64,000 nucleotides of DNA from Quillaja saponaria (GCA_029379385.1 CM055609.1:6324001-6388000), one strand, 5' to 3'; shown: positions 26,101 to 38,533, numbered from the stretch's first letter. Notes: a model not told the origin generated them from the sequence alone. Numbers and translations: made by a program.

Positions 26101-27470
26101 TGACCACTCAAATGACTGCAGCAGGGAAAAGACATGGACGAGACACACACACAACAAGATATTGGATTTTGATCTATTTACAAACTAAATCCTACTTGAC
26201 TACCAAGTGAGGATAAGGCCTCACTAGCATAAGAATGATTACTTCATAAAAATATGTAAAGAAGGAACAAAAAGTCTTGAAGGAAAAGATATTATAAGCA
26301 TGTCCCAAAGAAAAAAAAAACTATATAAAAAAGAAAAGACAAAATGAGAACATTTATAATATATAGATTGAATCATTGAAATTGTACCACTATTCTACTC
26401 ATTGTGTACTATAATACTTACAAATGTATAACTTGTGAATATAATTGAAAACCAAATATGTGCATCAAAATTCATAGGGTCAGATACAATATCAAGGAAT
26501 TCATTAATGACTTAGGACAATCTAAAATAAGTGGTTGTTTCTGTCCATGGTTATGATTACAATTATGTTTCCATGACATACAACATATTATTTTCCAATT
26601 ATATGCTCCAGCTTTGATAAATAGAGAATTATGTAGATATCATTTTTCTAATTTGCAGAATAAAATCCATGGTTTTAAAAGATTAAAAATAACAACCCAA
26701 CATTATAAGACAGTACGACGTAGATAAGATAGAAACCCAGCCCACTTCCCCAAACCCAACAGAATGAGCTTTTCCCAACAGTTTCAAGGAGAAATTGAAT
26801 GTTATGACAACAAGTCGACAAGAAAAAGAAAATCTAGATGAAACTGATGTTCATATTTAAAATTCCAATATAGGAGTTTCCCGTATTTCTTCAAAACCTA
26901 ATACAAATGATATGAAAGCTTGATCAGACTATTTAACCATTCAAATATAAAACGAGAATTTAAAAAATAATAATAAGAAAGTTGATGAAATTAGAAGTCA
27001 GATATTTCAGTAAAGTAGGAATTCTACATGTATTTTTTGCTTCTTTTTTTTTCCTCGTATATTGAAAACTCTAGTCTGCAACCAAATTCATTTAGACTTA
27101 AACCAGTATGAATAAGATGGTGCTAGACATCATGCAGCACTAACAAAGTACCAGGTAACATGAGATTCCATTTTTCTTGGTAAGCAACAAAATCGCATTC
27201 ATCTTGCTTCAAGTTATGTCCATCAACAGCAAGTAAGTTAAGCCATCATCCAAAGAATAACTAAATGAACATTGTGAAACAAAATCCAAGCAAACACAAA
27301 TTAAATACATACAAACATGTTTCAATTCTGAACCTGATAAAATAAGTTGCACAAAATCATAGAACAAACAAAACATAAAAAAATTGTCCTACCTACATCT
27401 TCATGCATTCAGAAACCAATACATTTATGTCGGTAGCTATTTTCACACTGAAACAGAGAAAGTGTATTAC
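23139..27470. other. MADS 3' flank and long non-coding stretch
   Basis: No coding exon could be supported on either strand. The first few hundred bases are presumably the 3'-UTR of the MADS gene. On the minus strand two short segments have splice-like borders (about 24562-24592 and 24380-24452, each followed by GTACGA). The first contains stops in all three frames, so any such transcript would be non-coding. The rest is AT-rich without recognisable repeats. Confidence 0.45.
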
Positions 27471-27477
27471 CTGATAT

Positions 27478-27900
27478 CGTACAGAAATCAAACAAATATC
27501 CATTTTCTCATGCTTTTCTTGTCCATTTCAGGTTGTCAACGGATTGGGCGAGCTTAACCAGGTTGTTGTACATAAAAACCAAAGCCGACGAAGAAAAAGG
27601 ATTTCAAGAAAAACATGGTATAGAGGTGACGCCGTGGAAAATATCGGAGATTGAAGTAGACGACGACGGAGATCAAGCGGAGAAGGAGGAAAATCAAGAG
27701 CAACTGAGTCGTTGGAATTTTGGTAGGAATCAAAGACGCACGTTTTGTTGAATAAAAAATTCGTGGCGTTGCAGAGAGAGAAAAATATCTAGGGCACGTT
27801 AAAGTACCGAAGGGTTAAATTAATCAGCTGCGAGCTAAACTCGCTGCCATCACTACAGCTGGGACAGCTGTCGAGCAGTGCCTTAAGAAAAATTGGAGGG
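27478..27900. other. GC-richer locus of unknown nature (possible first exon on the minus strand or last exon on the plus strand)
   Basis: This block stands out from its AT-rich surroundings in base composition. On the plus strand a strong acceptor (pyrimidine-rich, TTTCAG at about 27526-27531) precedes an open frame to 27751. That frame encodes an acidic, hydrophilic peptide (for example EIEVDDDGDQAEKEENQEQ) ending in a stop. No upstream plus-strand exon was found to pair with it. On the minus strand the same DNA looks like a 5' leader: CT-rich sequence, then an ATG with a 34-codon frame (MFFLKSFFFVGFGFMYNN), and later a possible donor CAG-GTAATA near 27478. I do not recognise either product. 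A non-coding RNA or a small unannotated gene is possible. Confidence 0.3.
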
Positions 27901-29050
27901 AAAATACAAGAAATTAATGATTCGCTTCCCTCTATTTTGGATTGCCTAACCGCCAGTGGAATAAATTTTTATTTTTGAGTTAAATTATTTTTATTCATAC
28001 TTATATCATGTAATAAATAAGTATTTAAGTGCAAGCATTTTCAAAACCATAATTCTGAATCAAGTAATAATTTAATTGGCATTTTACATAGTAATAAAAT
28101 CATAAAATTTTATTTCTCTATACTCTGTATCTTATTACTCTACAAAAATTATGATAATTTTAATATAAAAAATATGTGAGAGAAATAAATTATCATATGT
28201 TTTGATGATTTAACATTAAATATATATTAACATTCAAATTGTCAGGGGACAATGAGGCAACTTCTTTGTTATATATTTGTTTTGACAACCTTTTTCTTTC
28301 TTGTTGCAATAAAGCAAATTGACAACTTGATCATGGTAATAGGTAGAGGACTAATGACATTATGCAGCTTTATTGGCCTTGTATTATTTAATTATAGTTT
28401 AGCTTTAAAAGCACCCCAATTATTTTATATTTTCGAACAATTTGATTAAAATTCAAAAATATTAGAACATAAGAAACTAAATAATAGAGAAAATCTCCTT
28501 ATTAGACCAATCTTGTAAGTTGTTTAATTTTACTATCTTAATACTTGATATTATAATAAAAACTATTTATTTATAGAATGATGTTATGAAGTATCTACTA
28601 GCTCATAAAACAATCAAGTTAGTGATGATAATTTATTTTGAAATATGTCATAAATTATCAAATAGATAAGATATTTTACAATAAATCAACATAAAAAAAA
28701 TAAAAATCTGGCTAATTCTAGCTATTAATATGTTAATAGACATTACACTCAAAATTAAAATTGATTGTAATTTATATGTTGGAAAACTCAAAAAAAAAAA
28801 AAATCACAAAAAATTGTCATATTCATTTCATTTACAATAAAAAGTTTCTTCCATACTTGAAAAACTGAAGAATTTATTTTCAAAATTTTCCAGTTACAGA
28901 GTCATTAAGTAACTTTCCTTTTTATAATTTACTACATCTGGCATGTTCAAATGTTATATGTAACTATTATGCACATATGATTTCAAGAAAAACTGCAATC
29001 AAAACAATTATAGCAAACTGGTTAATTCAACATCAACATTAATGAGGATT
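27901..29050. other. AT-rich intergenic sequence
   Basis: No supported feature. A 65-codon frame at 28252-28449 is hydrophobic and has no family signature or upstream promoter evidence, so I treat it as chance. Confidence 0.5.
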
Positions 29051-29052
29051 TT

Positions 29053-29063
29053 GCATATAAATA
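29053..29063 (+). promoter_or_regulatory. TATA-like element of the defensin-like locus
   Basis: CATATAAATA lies about 90 bp upstream of the ATG at 29151 and at a suitable distance from a plausible short leader. It supports the idea that this was once an expressed gene. Confidence 0.35.
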
Positions 29064-29150
29064 TAACCCAAAGGTCTCAACCTATTTTCATTGCAAAGAA
29101 GAATAAGCAAAGCACCCTTACTAGTGTTAAGAGGTTGAATATATAATCAA

Positions 29151-29607
29151 ATGGCAAAAACAAGCTTTCTTGGTAGCTCTCTTAATTATCGCATTAAGTG
29201 AGTTTTTCCTTCTCGTGTCTCGCAACTCGCAAGTAGATATATTTAATAATAATTTTTGTGATTTTGTTAATTGAGATGATATTTTGACTTAGGCTTACAT
29301 TGGACAATTTATAATTCTTTCAGTCTTATACTATCTCCTATTTATTTTTAATTTTTTTATGATGAAATAATAATTATACAAATTTAATATTGCCAATTGT
29401 TGGGTGCAGGTTTACTAATGCAACTAGGAGAGTAGTGAAGCAAGGAAGATAATACAGGATCATGATGAATGCCATGATACCTCTGATTGTGATTTCTATT
29501 GTTTTGGGTGCACACATGACATGATGAGCTGCATAAATGGTAATTGCTTTTGTTGGTGCAAAGCTAAAACACAACTAGAAACTTTGAGTCCTACAGGGAT
29601 GCATTAA
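29151..29607 (+). pseudogene. Defensin-like (LCR/DEFL) cysteine-rich secreted peptide, frameshifted
   Basis: Exon 1 (29151-29197) starts MAKTSFL. With one extra G near 29172 removed, the frame would run on into a typical hydrophobic signal peptide. A donor GTGAGT follows at 29198 and an acceptor TGCAG at 29409. This is the usual DEFL architecture: signal peptide exon, short intron, cysteine exon. Exon 2 encodes a tail with eight cysteines spaced C-x5-C-x3-C-x2-C-x6-C-x4-C-x1-C-x1-C, stop at 29605-29607. The cysteine frame is not the frame reached directly from the splice junction, because stops TAA and TAG lie at its start. A second shift or another acceptor is therefore needed. Such peptides are secreted antimicrobial or signalling ligands. 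This copy is probably inactive. Confidence 0.55.
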
Positions 29608-30257
29608 TGTGAAGTTCGCAGTGATTGTGGACAAAGGGAATTTTGTTTTATTGGTGTGTTAATCAATTTACTCAGATAAATTTTGCACCAAAACTTTATT
29701 TTGTACACAATAATTAATGATTTATTAGTCTAACGTCAACAATTATAACTAATAAATTGTCATTTCAATTTCAAAAAATTAAAATTTACGAATTTCCTCT
29801 TATTTCACCTCACTTTTTTTTTTTGGTTATAATTAATATAAATTTATTCAAGACATGATTTTTTTTCTTTTATTGGTAATTTGGTATACAAATTTAACTA
29901 TGAGTTTAATAGCCTTACAGTATTACAAATAAAAGTTAATATTAAATATATTCCCAGTTTATAAATTTTATACACTATACAAAAATTAATTAACATTTTC
30001 TATCCCAAAAAAAACTAATTAACATTTGCGTAAAAGTATGGCATTGCATATAATTGAGTGAGGGAAAACCATTCTATTACAAAATCAACTCATTAAGACA
30101 ACAAATCAAAATGGATAATATTTCAAAATTATATATATAATTTTTTTTCATTGGGCTTGTGGACGAAAGGTTGGAACCATAATAACCTCCAATTATCTCA
30201 TAATAAATCAATAACAAATCTTACCACCACTTTAGTTTACCTAACACAACAATAAAT
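29608..30257. other. AT-rich intergenic sequence
   Basis: No gene or clear repeat was found. Poly-T runs occur near 29814-29824 and 30140-30148. Confidence 0.5.
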
Positions 30258-30378
30258 CAATTGTTTTTTTTTTTTTTTTTTGACAAATATTCTCACACCT
30301 TTAGGTGTAAGTTTAATATATTTAAGAGTTAGAGACTACCTGTATTCACACATATTTTTTTTGGGCTCGAACTCCTGA
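30258..30378 (-). mobile_element. SINE-like remnant with RNA polymerase III B-box-like motif
   Basis: Read on the minus strand, GGAGTTCGAGCCC (30363-30375) resembles the B box of tRNA-derived promoters. It is followed by about 90 bp of non-coding body and then a run of about 18 A (the T run at 30264-30281 on the plus strand). A B box followed by a short body and an A/T-rich tail is the layout of plant tRNA-related SINEs. No convincing A box is seen upstream, so the copy is 5'-truncated or the call is wrong. Confidence 0.4.
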
Positions 30379-32860
30379 AATTACTGAAGACTAATATTTC
30401 CAAAACACAATAATTTTCAGAAACCAAATAACTAATATTTCCAAAACAAACCAGATCAAGGAAAAGATATGGAGAGATAGAAAGTGGCTTGGTACAATAT
30501 GTTGGTTCACCGAAGTTAGTGACAGAAATATGAGTTTGTGTTCCTGAATCCTTCACTGGAGAGTACTCTACGAAGCCTATAGGCAAGGTTGAAGAGATGC
30601 CAAAGTGAAAGAGAAGAGGGTGAAGCAAAAGGTAAAAAGATAGAGTTTGGGTAATTCAATAAACCTTAATCAATTGAATTAAATTTTATAAATTAAATTT
30701 ATTTATTTCAAACAATACTATTCAATCTAATTCAATTACAATGTGTTTGAAACACTTAAAAAATATAGAATTCACTCTATGTTTTTTACGTTTTGGAACT
30801 AATGAATTGGTGTAGATTTTAAATAAAATTAATTTGAAATCCACATTTTATTCAATTATGAATTTCACACTAAATAGGTTGCATTTCATTTTGTAGAATT
30901 TATTTGAGATAAGTTATTATTTTGTCTACAAAATTATTATTTTGTTCATCTTAAATAACATTTTTATCATTAATAGTACACATACTTTTCATTTAGATAA
31001 ATGGATAAAGAGCCACTACCACTTTATCTCAAATGTTCATCTAACCAACTATAAGTTTTTTCCTCTCAACTTTACTTTTGTTTATTGAACAACAATTAAT
31101 CTCTTCATCTTTATATTTTTAGTTGATCAATGCTAGTTTTAATTAAAAAAATTGAGGGTAGTATCAGAAAAATAATTAAACTAAAATAAATTATTTATTT
31201 ACTCTAAATAAGAGAATTAGACTAAATTCCATAAGTGTAATTCTCATTCAAATAAGAGAATTCATTTTAAATAAATTGAATTCTATTTTTTATCTTATTT
31301 CAAACACACTGTTAGATTTTATTCATTCATAACTAATTTGATATGAAAAATGATCATTTCATTTAAAGTATAATTCCATAAAATATTCATTTTTTTGTTT
31401 GATACATATTTAACATTGAAATACTTATTCCATTCCAACTTTTCTATTCTATAAAAATAGAAATTATAAATCCACCTAAGGGTTTAATGATAAATATATT
31501 TAGTTTAATCAAATAACAAATATACTCTTCATGTGCAAATTAATAATAATATAAAATAATAAAATAAAAAATTTGTATAAAGAAATCATAATAAATCAAT
31601 TTATTTTAGTTAAATGATAAAATTACTCTTCTTATCATATCATATTAAATAATATAATCAATTAATGTAGAATGAAGATAATTAAATATTAATAAATAAA
31701 TTAGTTAAGTAATGTTCAACTAAAATATTATCATTAAAAAATAATTATAAGAAGTAATAAAATATTTATTAGTAAAAATTTAAGATAATAAGAATAATTA
31801 AATAGTTAATACATAATAAAAACAAATAATAATATAAATCAAGAATATATCAATTTCATAAATTATGTTCCTTTTTGTCTATTTTATTTATATACAAATA
31901 TTTATTTTAGTTAAATGATAAAATTATTCTTCTGATGATTTGTTTCAAACATAAAAAGTAGTTTTAAAATGAATTAAATTGAAGTCAAATAAATTGAATT
32001 CCTTACTAGATTTATTTCAAACATACCTAAAGGGGTAAAAGTAAGTCTTAGTAAATCACAAGGGATGGTGCATTCTTTTTATTCTAAATGCAGTGGGATA
32101 AAATTTGAGGGCCAAGTTCATATGGCTGATCATATCTGTCAAAGAGAGTTAAAAATTAGATATATATTTCCTTGTTATTTTATTTTTCGAAAATCTGTTA
32201 GATATATAAAGCTACACAATGAGAAATAGTTCTCTATCTTTTTTATAAACTTCACATTTTTAAGTGAATGTGAGATTTGATATTAGATTTATGATATACA
32301 ATATAAAGTGACATTTTATGTATTTTACTTATTCAAATGTATGAAATGTCAATTTTTTAAATATTTTTTCTAATGACTATTCTTAAAAAAGTTTTAAGAT
32401 AATATATATTTTTTATAATATTTATTATAATCATTTTTCATGACTTTAATATTATATAATTCATGAGTTACTTTTTTTTTTTTTAGTGAAAAATATATTA
32501 TTATTTTAAAATTATTTTTTAAACAGTCATAAAGTCATAATTTTGTTATTGTTGAAAATCTTTGCACACTTAGAAGGGGCACCAAAGGAAGACTTGTTCA
32601 TATCATTTAAAAAAAATAATAATAATAACTAATTTCAATCTTCTTTAAAAAAAACAATTAAAAAACATATTGTCGTGCAATGAAATTATAAACAATGAGC
32701 AAGTTGGTTATAAAATAGCTGAGTAACAGCGTGCTTGGTAGTGATATTAATGCAATAAGATAAATCTTCGGGTAGTATCAAATTATTATCCAGGCTAGAC
32801 GAACGTTTTTAATTATTTGTTTCTGAATTTAAAGAATAAAAATTTCAAAGTATAGAAAGA
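30379..32860. other. Very AT-rich region with repeated GTTTGAAA-type terminal motifs
   Basis: No gene. Two similar stretches in opposite orientation, GTGTTTGAAAC followed by a run to AGAATTC near 30742-30775 and its inverted counterpart near 31265-31312, could be the ends of an old non-autonomous DNA transposon of about 570 bp. Further ATTTCAAAC motifs occur near 30700, 31945 and 32010. Borders and target duplications are not clear. About 31440-31960 is almost purely A and T. Confidence 0.35.
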
Positions 32861-32869
32861 GATGGGTGG

Positions 32870-33617
32870 GAAGTTTCGAAGAAGCTACCAACCTATGAAA
32901 GACCCATTCTTTCCTCAGCTTATTCCTTCTGTTATATCCGACATATTATTTTCCGAATGGTAAAAATGGAGTAGTATCATGTAAGAAGATTTCTTTCCCA
33001 ATTTGAAATTTTCAATTCTGTGGTTGTATGGTAAACGGCCTTTAAATAAAGGGTACAGAAAATTTTTGGGTTTTTGTCTTTCGTTATGGTTTATTTATTA
33101 TATTCTTGGTGATCTTTATTGGGTTTTGCTGATTTTGATTTGGGTCTACTCGTTTCAGCCTTGGTATGCTAGCATTCAATGGGGGTAAGTCACTTTGATT
33201 ACCCCTTTGTTTGTTAATAATGTGTTTTTTATTCAGATTACATGTAGTTAGTGGATTTGAGGTTAGGTAAATCTGAAAGATTATAAATTTTGATGGATTT
33301 TTCAGGGATTGTTGATTGGTTGAATTCATAATCTAGTGCCGAATTCATTTTTGAGTCTACTAGGCGGTGTGCCTTGTTTTGAGGAAGTTCGGATCAATTC
33401 ACTATCACCATCTTTGAGTTTGTCCATTGAATCGGGCGTCACAGGTTTAAGAACTTTGCCTTTTGAGATTGATGAAATTGCACAGTTGTTGCAACTGCTT
33501 GTTTTAGATTGACTGAATTGGATAGTTGAAGTTGGTGTTTTCTGGGTCAGATTGAGTTTGTTTGATATATCTTTCTCTGTTGATTGGAGTTATTACAAGG
33601 ATATCTAGAGAAAGCTT
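32870..33617 (+). promoter_or_regulatory. Likely 5' leader of the CorA-like gene, with possible leader intron and uORF
   Basis: A good donor (GGGGTAAGTCA) at about 33185 and an acceptor (TTTTTCAG) at 33305 suggest a 120-bp leader intron before the coding exon at 33618. The first leader part contains an ATG at 33003 opening a 61-codon hydrophobic frame (for example SLWFIYYILGDLYW) that ends at 33188. If transcribed it would act as an upstream ORF. The transcription start is not determinable here. Confidence 0.4.
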
Positions 33618-36600
33618 ATGGCAATGAGCAATGGGGAGGCTGAGGAGATGGATAGTGAACTTTCTGCTAGCATGCCTCTCAGGGAGCCGTATCTGTACCA
33701 ATCTTATCCTTCGGGTATGGTAAGACAAAGAGCCTATATATTTGATGGCTTGGGAAATTTTTACAATAAGGAGTGGGATCTAGCAGAAGGTAGAGGCAGG
33801 GAGTTTTGTTGGTACCATGTAGAACTTCCTAAAGGAAACCAGAAATTATCACAATCTGCCCAGTACCTTATTGGTGCTCTTTGCCCACCTCTGAAACTCC
33901 AAGACATTCTCTCACTTGTCAGCAATGGACCCTTTTGTGGGCATGTTGATGGGGCTCTTGTCTTCAGAGTTAACTCACCCGGTCCACCCTCTAGTGATTT
34001 TACATTTAGAATTGCTGCTAGAGTTACAGAGAAATCAGTGATCACTGTGTCTCTGGGCCGTGTTCCCAGATTGGGTTTCTCACCAATGGGCCAATCCCTT
34101 CTCTCTGAGATACCCAGTGTGGAAAATCCCTCTTATTCTAGAGGTGAGCAAAAGGAAAGGCATGGAATTGTGATTAAGGAGCATGTTCTTGAATTCTTAC
34201 TGACAATGAATCATTCTGAGGAAGCTGATAATCCTGTGCCAAAGTCTGTCTCAAATCTCATAGTTCATATTGTTGACACGCATGTGGATCAACTTCAAGA
34301 CATTGTGACAAAACTTGAGATAGAGTTGGATTCAGTGGAGCTTGAGTTGGATAAAGGTAAATGTACAACAACACAGACGACTATAAATCTTACTTCTAGT
34401 AAATGTTTGTTGACTAAATCGAGAGATTTCTTGATACATTATTATCATCCTTAAGTATTCTGAGTGCCTTATGCAATGATTTGGTCTAGTGACACCAGCT
34501 CCCTTCAATGTGTGGGGGCTCCTAGGATCAATCTTCCCCTCTTCCCCAACACCAAAACCCGTTGTTATTACTTATGCGGTAGGAATCTATGCCATTAATG
34601 GGTTTCCATAGGCATGCTAAGGTAATAACTATTCTGATTGACTTGCACAAGACACCGAGATAATGTTACATATATTGCATATGATCTTTCACATGCAGAG
34701 GCGCAAGGATCTGCAACTTTATCGTATACTATGCTAATAAGTAATAACTTGAATGTTGTGATTTCTACTACTATCACACATTATGCCTAGAAGGGATACT
34801 GTAGTTTGTAAACCTGGAAAGACAAGTTGCCTCATGTCTGTTCCACTTATATGCATGAATTTTAAAAAGAAAAGGAAATAGAGATAAGTAATAGACCGTG
34901 CTGATTGTGCCCATAACATTTATTGACCATATTGCTTATTTTCTGTTTCAAACATCTAAATGGTATAATGTTTTATCTTCCAAGTTGTGGTCCTAGTGGT
35001 GAAAGGTTTTTCTTCATATGATAATTTATCACTTCCACTGCTTCAGACTGTATTGTATAGACAATTTTTTATTTCTTCACATTGAAGGAAAAAAAAAGAG
35101 AGGGAAAAAACTAAGATAAGACTTATCACATGAAGAGTAAAATGATCTTATTGTCGGCTTTCTGAACCCTATGAACATAAGTTACTTCCGTGATGACTGT
35201 AACAGATTGATTACCATTCTTAAACTTTCCACTTATGGGTCTGGCTGTTGAAGAAGTTGCTACAAACACAGTGGACTGAAATGGAAACTTTTGAATCATA
35301 ACGGAGATGTAATTTGGTTTCTGAATAAGGGGTTTGTTTGCATTCAAGATATATAAAATCTGCGGAACACTTATTACCGTGGTTAAGAAGTTCTAGCAAT
35401 AGACGAGTTAGTGGAAAATTTTGAAACATGTAAGTTGGTCTCAGAACTTGAGTGTGGTTGAGCTAGAGATCTTTTAAGCTGCTTGGTCCTCTTCTTTATG
35501 TAATTCAAGTGATTTAATGGACATGATTGGATATAATTATAAGCTTTTTGAACCAGGAAGTTTATAGTTATATTTCCAAATTTCTAAATAAAATCATAAT
35601 TTCGTGTATGGGAATCACTTCAATTTCTCTATTCTCCATTCTCTCGTCTCTGTGTGTGTGTATTTGTGGTAAAAGGCAGAATGTCATGTGTAATAAATCT
35701 AAAATGTGAAGTTCCTCTGAACATATTCAAATATGTGCTGTTGGTTACAATGGAGGTTAGATATTACCAAAATTCTTATGTTCATTGGATGGATATTCAG
35801 TTAGTGAACTGTTTTCTGTCTGTTCCTTTCTCTATGCCTAGGGACAAAATGTAAACAACTAAAAGAAGAAATTCTTGGCAACTCCTGTCTATAGGAAAGT
35901 TTATTTTTAGGTTGCTGTTTAGAATAGCTTATGTTGCCTGCTTAAGATAAATTTTCTGCTCCAATGCTGACGGAAAGAATAATATGACTTAATTTGTTTT
36001 CAATTTGCTTCCTCGCATTGGGGCTTCCCTCACCAAAGTTCATATTGTTCACTATTTCTATTTTTGTTGTTTATTAATGGAATGGAATTAAGAGATTCTG
36101 CTTTATTGCAGGTGGTTTTGCTCTGAAGAAACAAATGCTAGATGATAGAAGATTTCCCAAAATTCATGTTAATTTGCAGCGGCTCCTCCAGGTAGTTTTC
36201 CAGTCCCATTTCCTTTTTTTTATGAACAAGAATAAGCTTGAGTACTCCTTAATTAGGTTCTTCATGATAAGCCACTAAACTATCTCAAGAAGTAATTTTA
36301 CCGGCTCAGTTGCATTTTTTTTTTGTAAGTCAAAGATACTTTTATGATACATAAACGTTTGTGATACACTTGTTTGTCTGTACAAGAATAAACTTCTTTT
36401 TTGTTTTTATTTCTATTATCATGAAATCAGAATCATGTGGCTTAAACTTCCTCTGGTTTTGCGATGCTTTTACTTCACCTAGATGATTGCTCACGGGGAG
36501 CAAGTGTTTCCACGAGTCAAAGAAAAATGTTCTTCAAAACATTGGTTTGCCAGTGAAGATATTAATTCCCTTGAAGAGCTAATTGGGCGGTTAAGGAGAT

Positions 36601-37099
36601 TGAAAGAAAATGTGGGGTTTATTGCAAATCGCGTCACAGCAATCCAGGCTGGTCTTGACAGCTGGCAAGCGGAGCAAATAAACAGGAAACTATACTATCT
36701 TTCCTTTCTTTCAATAATATTCCTCCCTCTATCCATCATAACTGGAGGTTAGAAATTTACTTTGTTACAAACTTTAATAGTAACATTTTCTAGGTACTAT
36801 TTTGTTATTTTAATTTTGGGCCCCCTGGCACAGTTTTTGGCATGAATGTTGGAGGAGTTCCATGGACAGTACAGAGAAACCCAGATGTAAAAGATGGTTT
36901 TCGCAATGTAATGTTACTCTGCATTGGATTGCTGTTTCTGGTTTTGCTCTGCTTCATTTTCCCGGCTCTTTATTCCCATATAGCTGCTTGGAGAAGGAAA
37001 AGTGTTATGAGAAGAAGCTGGTCACTCAACAGGAAGTCATTCCTCAAGAGAAACTTAGAGCCTGAAATTCAACAGAGAGGGGGTTACCTGCGAATTTGA
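33618..37099 (+). CDS. CorA/ZntB-like divalent metal cation transporter
   Basis: Four coding exons, 33618-34356, 36112-36191, 36483-36747 and 36834-37099, join in frame to 449 residues. All introns are GT-AG, the first 1.75 kb long. The long N-terminal part is soluble (about residues 1-340) and contains a helical stretch (LQDIVTKLEIELDSVELELDKG). The C-terminus holds the family hallmark: membrane helix 1 at about 344-361 (YYLSFLSIIFLPLSIITG), the GMN pore motif at 364-366 followed by VGGVPW, and helix 2 at about 388-410, then a basic cytosolic tail. GMN plus two helices defines the CorA superfamily of pentameric Mg2+, Zn2+ or other divalent channels. VGGVPW is closer to the ZntB/CorA-like branch than to plant MRS2/MGT. 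The transported ion and the target membrane cannot be read from the sequence. There is a clear Kozak-type context at AAGCTTATGGC. Confidence 0.9.
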
Positions 37100-38350
37100 G
37101 GCGATTTGTTTCTTTGTTAGGTACTTAACAGTTCTTTTCCCATGGGTGACCTGTTTCTGATATTATGCTCATTAAAATCATATTATGTCTTCTGTTCTCA
37201 GGAATCATATCTGTTCCCCATGAACAATTTGGTTTAAGCTGGTTTGAGGAAGCATACAAAGGAAACATGTTATACCGATCACTAGCTAAATTGTTAATAA
37301 TATCATCAACTCATGCCCGGGTGGTGTCACCATTCTGAAGCACTGCTTCTCTCATTGGGGATATTATTGGAGTTAGAGGTTAACGTATTCTTTCATAGTT
37401 TTTGTTAAAAGGATTTGGAGTTCCTTGTTACATTGCTGGGTGTACATAAATTTTACTTCTTCTTTTTTCATTTCGGTAGACACAGAGTGTTGTATTCTGA
37501 TTCCAGAGAATATCATTCTATCCTTCTATTACATTTTTGCATATTAAGGCCAGATGGGTCATCTTCCTGGCAGTTCTTACAGAAAAGTAGAAGTATAAGA
37601 AATGCAAGATTTGTTCAGATTAAGTCCTCAATTATTCATCTGCTTCATGTATTTGTCATGGTATAAGCTAAGATCCCAAACTCCCAAGTAATTCTTTCAC
37701 TTTGTCTGAAATATACAGATCCTTTTAGCAATTAGGCCTCTGAAATAGACAAATCCTTTTAGCAATTTGGTCAAGCATTAGTTCTGCATGCTTGCCTTGT
37801 GAAATTTAACCTTCTTGGTCTGCAAGTTTAGTCCATACTTTTGAGGAAAGAAATTACACATGCTTTTCCATTTTCATTTCTCACGAGCACATTCCACATG
37901 ATTTGCAGAAAAAGAGCCAACCAGCACTTGCCAATGCTAAAAGTTGAGATTTTGACAATTTTTTCCAAGCTTATTTCCAAACAAATACACAATCTAACTG
38001 CGAAAATCTATTCACTGCTTTCACACAACCATATCACTACCGCATGGAACAAATCCTCCATGCAAGCCAATTTCCAAACAAAAACATATATAACTATGAA
38101 TGCTACTTTCGTACAATCATATATCTTACATGTAAAATTCACATGTTTTATTAAAAAGAAGAAATTGCATGAAAACAATCAGCTTTGTTGAGAACGAGAA
38201 TACTCGCATATGAAATTAAATACTTTTTTTTCTTTTCTTTTTAAGAAAGACATATATTCATGAAACTTGCAAGGGTAATATTGAAAACAAGTTACTTCTG
38301 TCTCTACTCTTTACAAACTTCTTTCTCAAGAGAGAGACACACTTTACTTC
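37100..38350. other. CorA-like gene 3' flank and intergenic sequence
   Basis: No gene. A 116-codon frame at 37841-38191 is low-complexity and overlaps two diverged direct repeats, both beginning TTTCCAAACAAA (near 37973 and 38071). It is not treated as coding. Confidence 0.45.
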
Positions 38351-38358
38351 CACGTGGC
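38351..38358. promoter_or_regulatory. G-box/ABRE-like motif (CACGTGGC) upstream of mtHSP70
   Basis: CACGTGGC lies 380 bp before the HSP70 start codon. It matches the ABRE/G-box consensus bound by plant bZIP factors. Function is inferred from sequence only. Confidence 0.35.
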
Positions 38359-38533
38359 AACAAGATATTTGTCCACCTAAGTTAACTAACTCCCAACGTC
38401 CATGAGCCACTTGCATCACAGTTACTAGTTACTACTACATCACTTTAGGACTATGATGCAAAGAAGATGAAGAAAAAGTAAACAAAAAGGTGGGACATCG
38501 TTTTTTGTTAGCATAGCAGTATGCTTCTGATCC

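Noticed and set aside
37841..38191. 116-codon coding gene upstream of mtHSP70
   Set aside because: The frame crosses two diverged repeats and lies in promoter-like DNA. No family features were seen.
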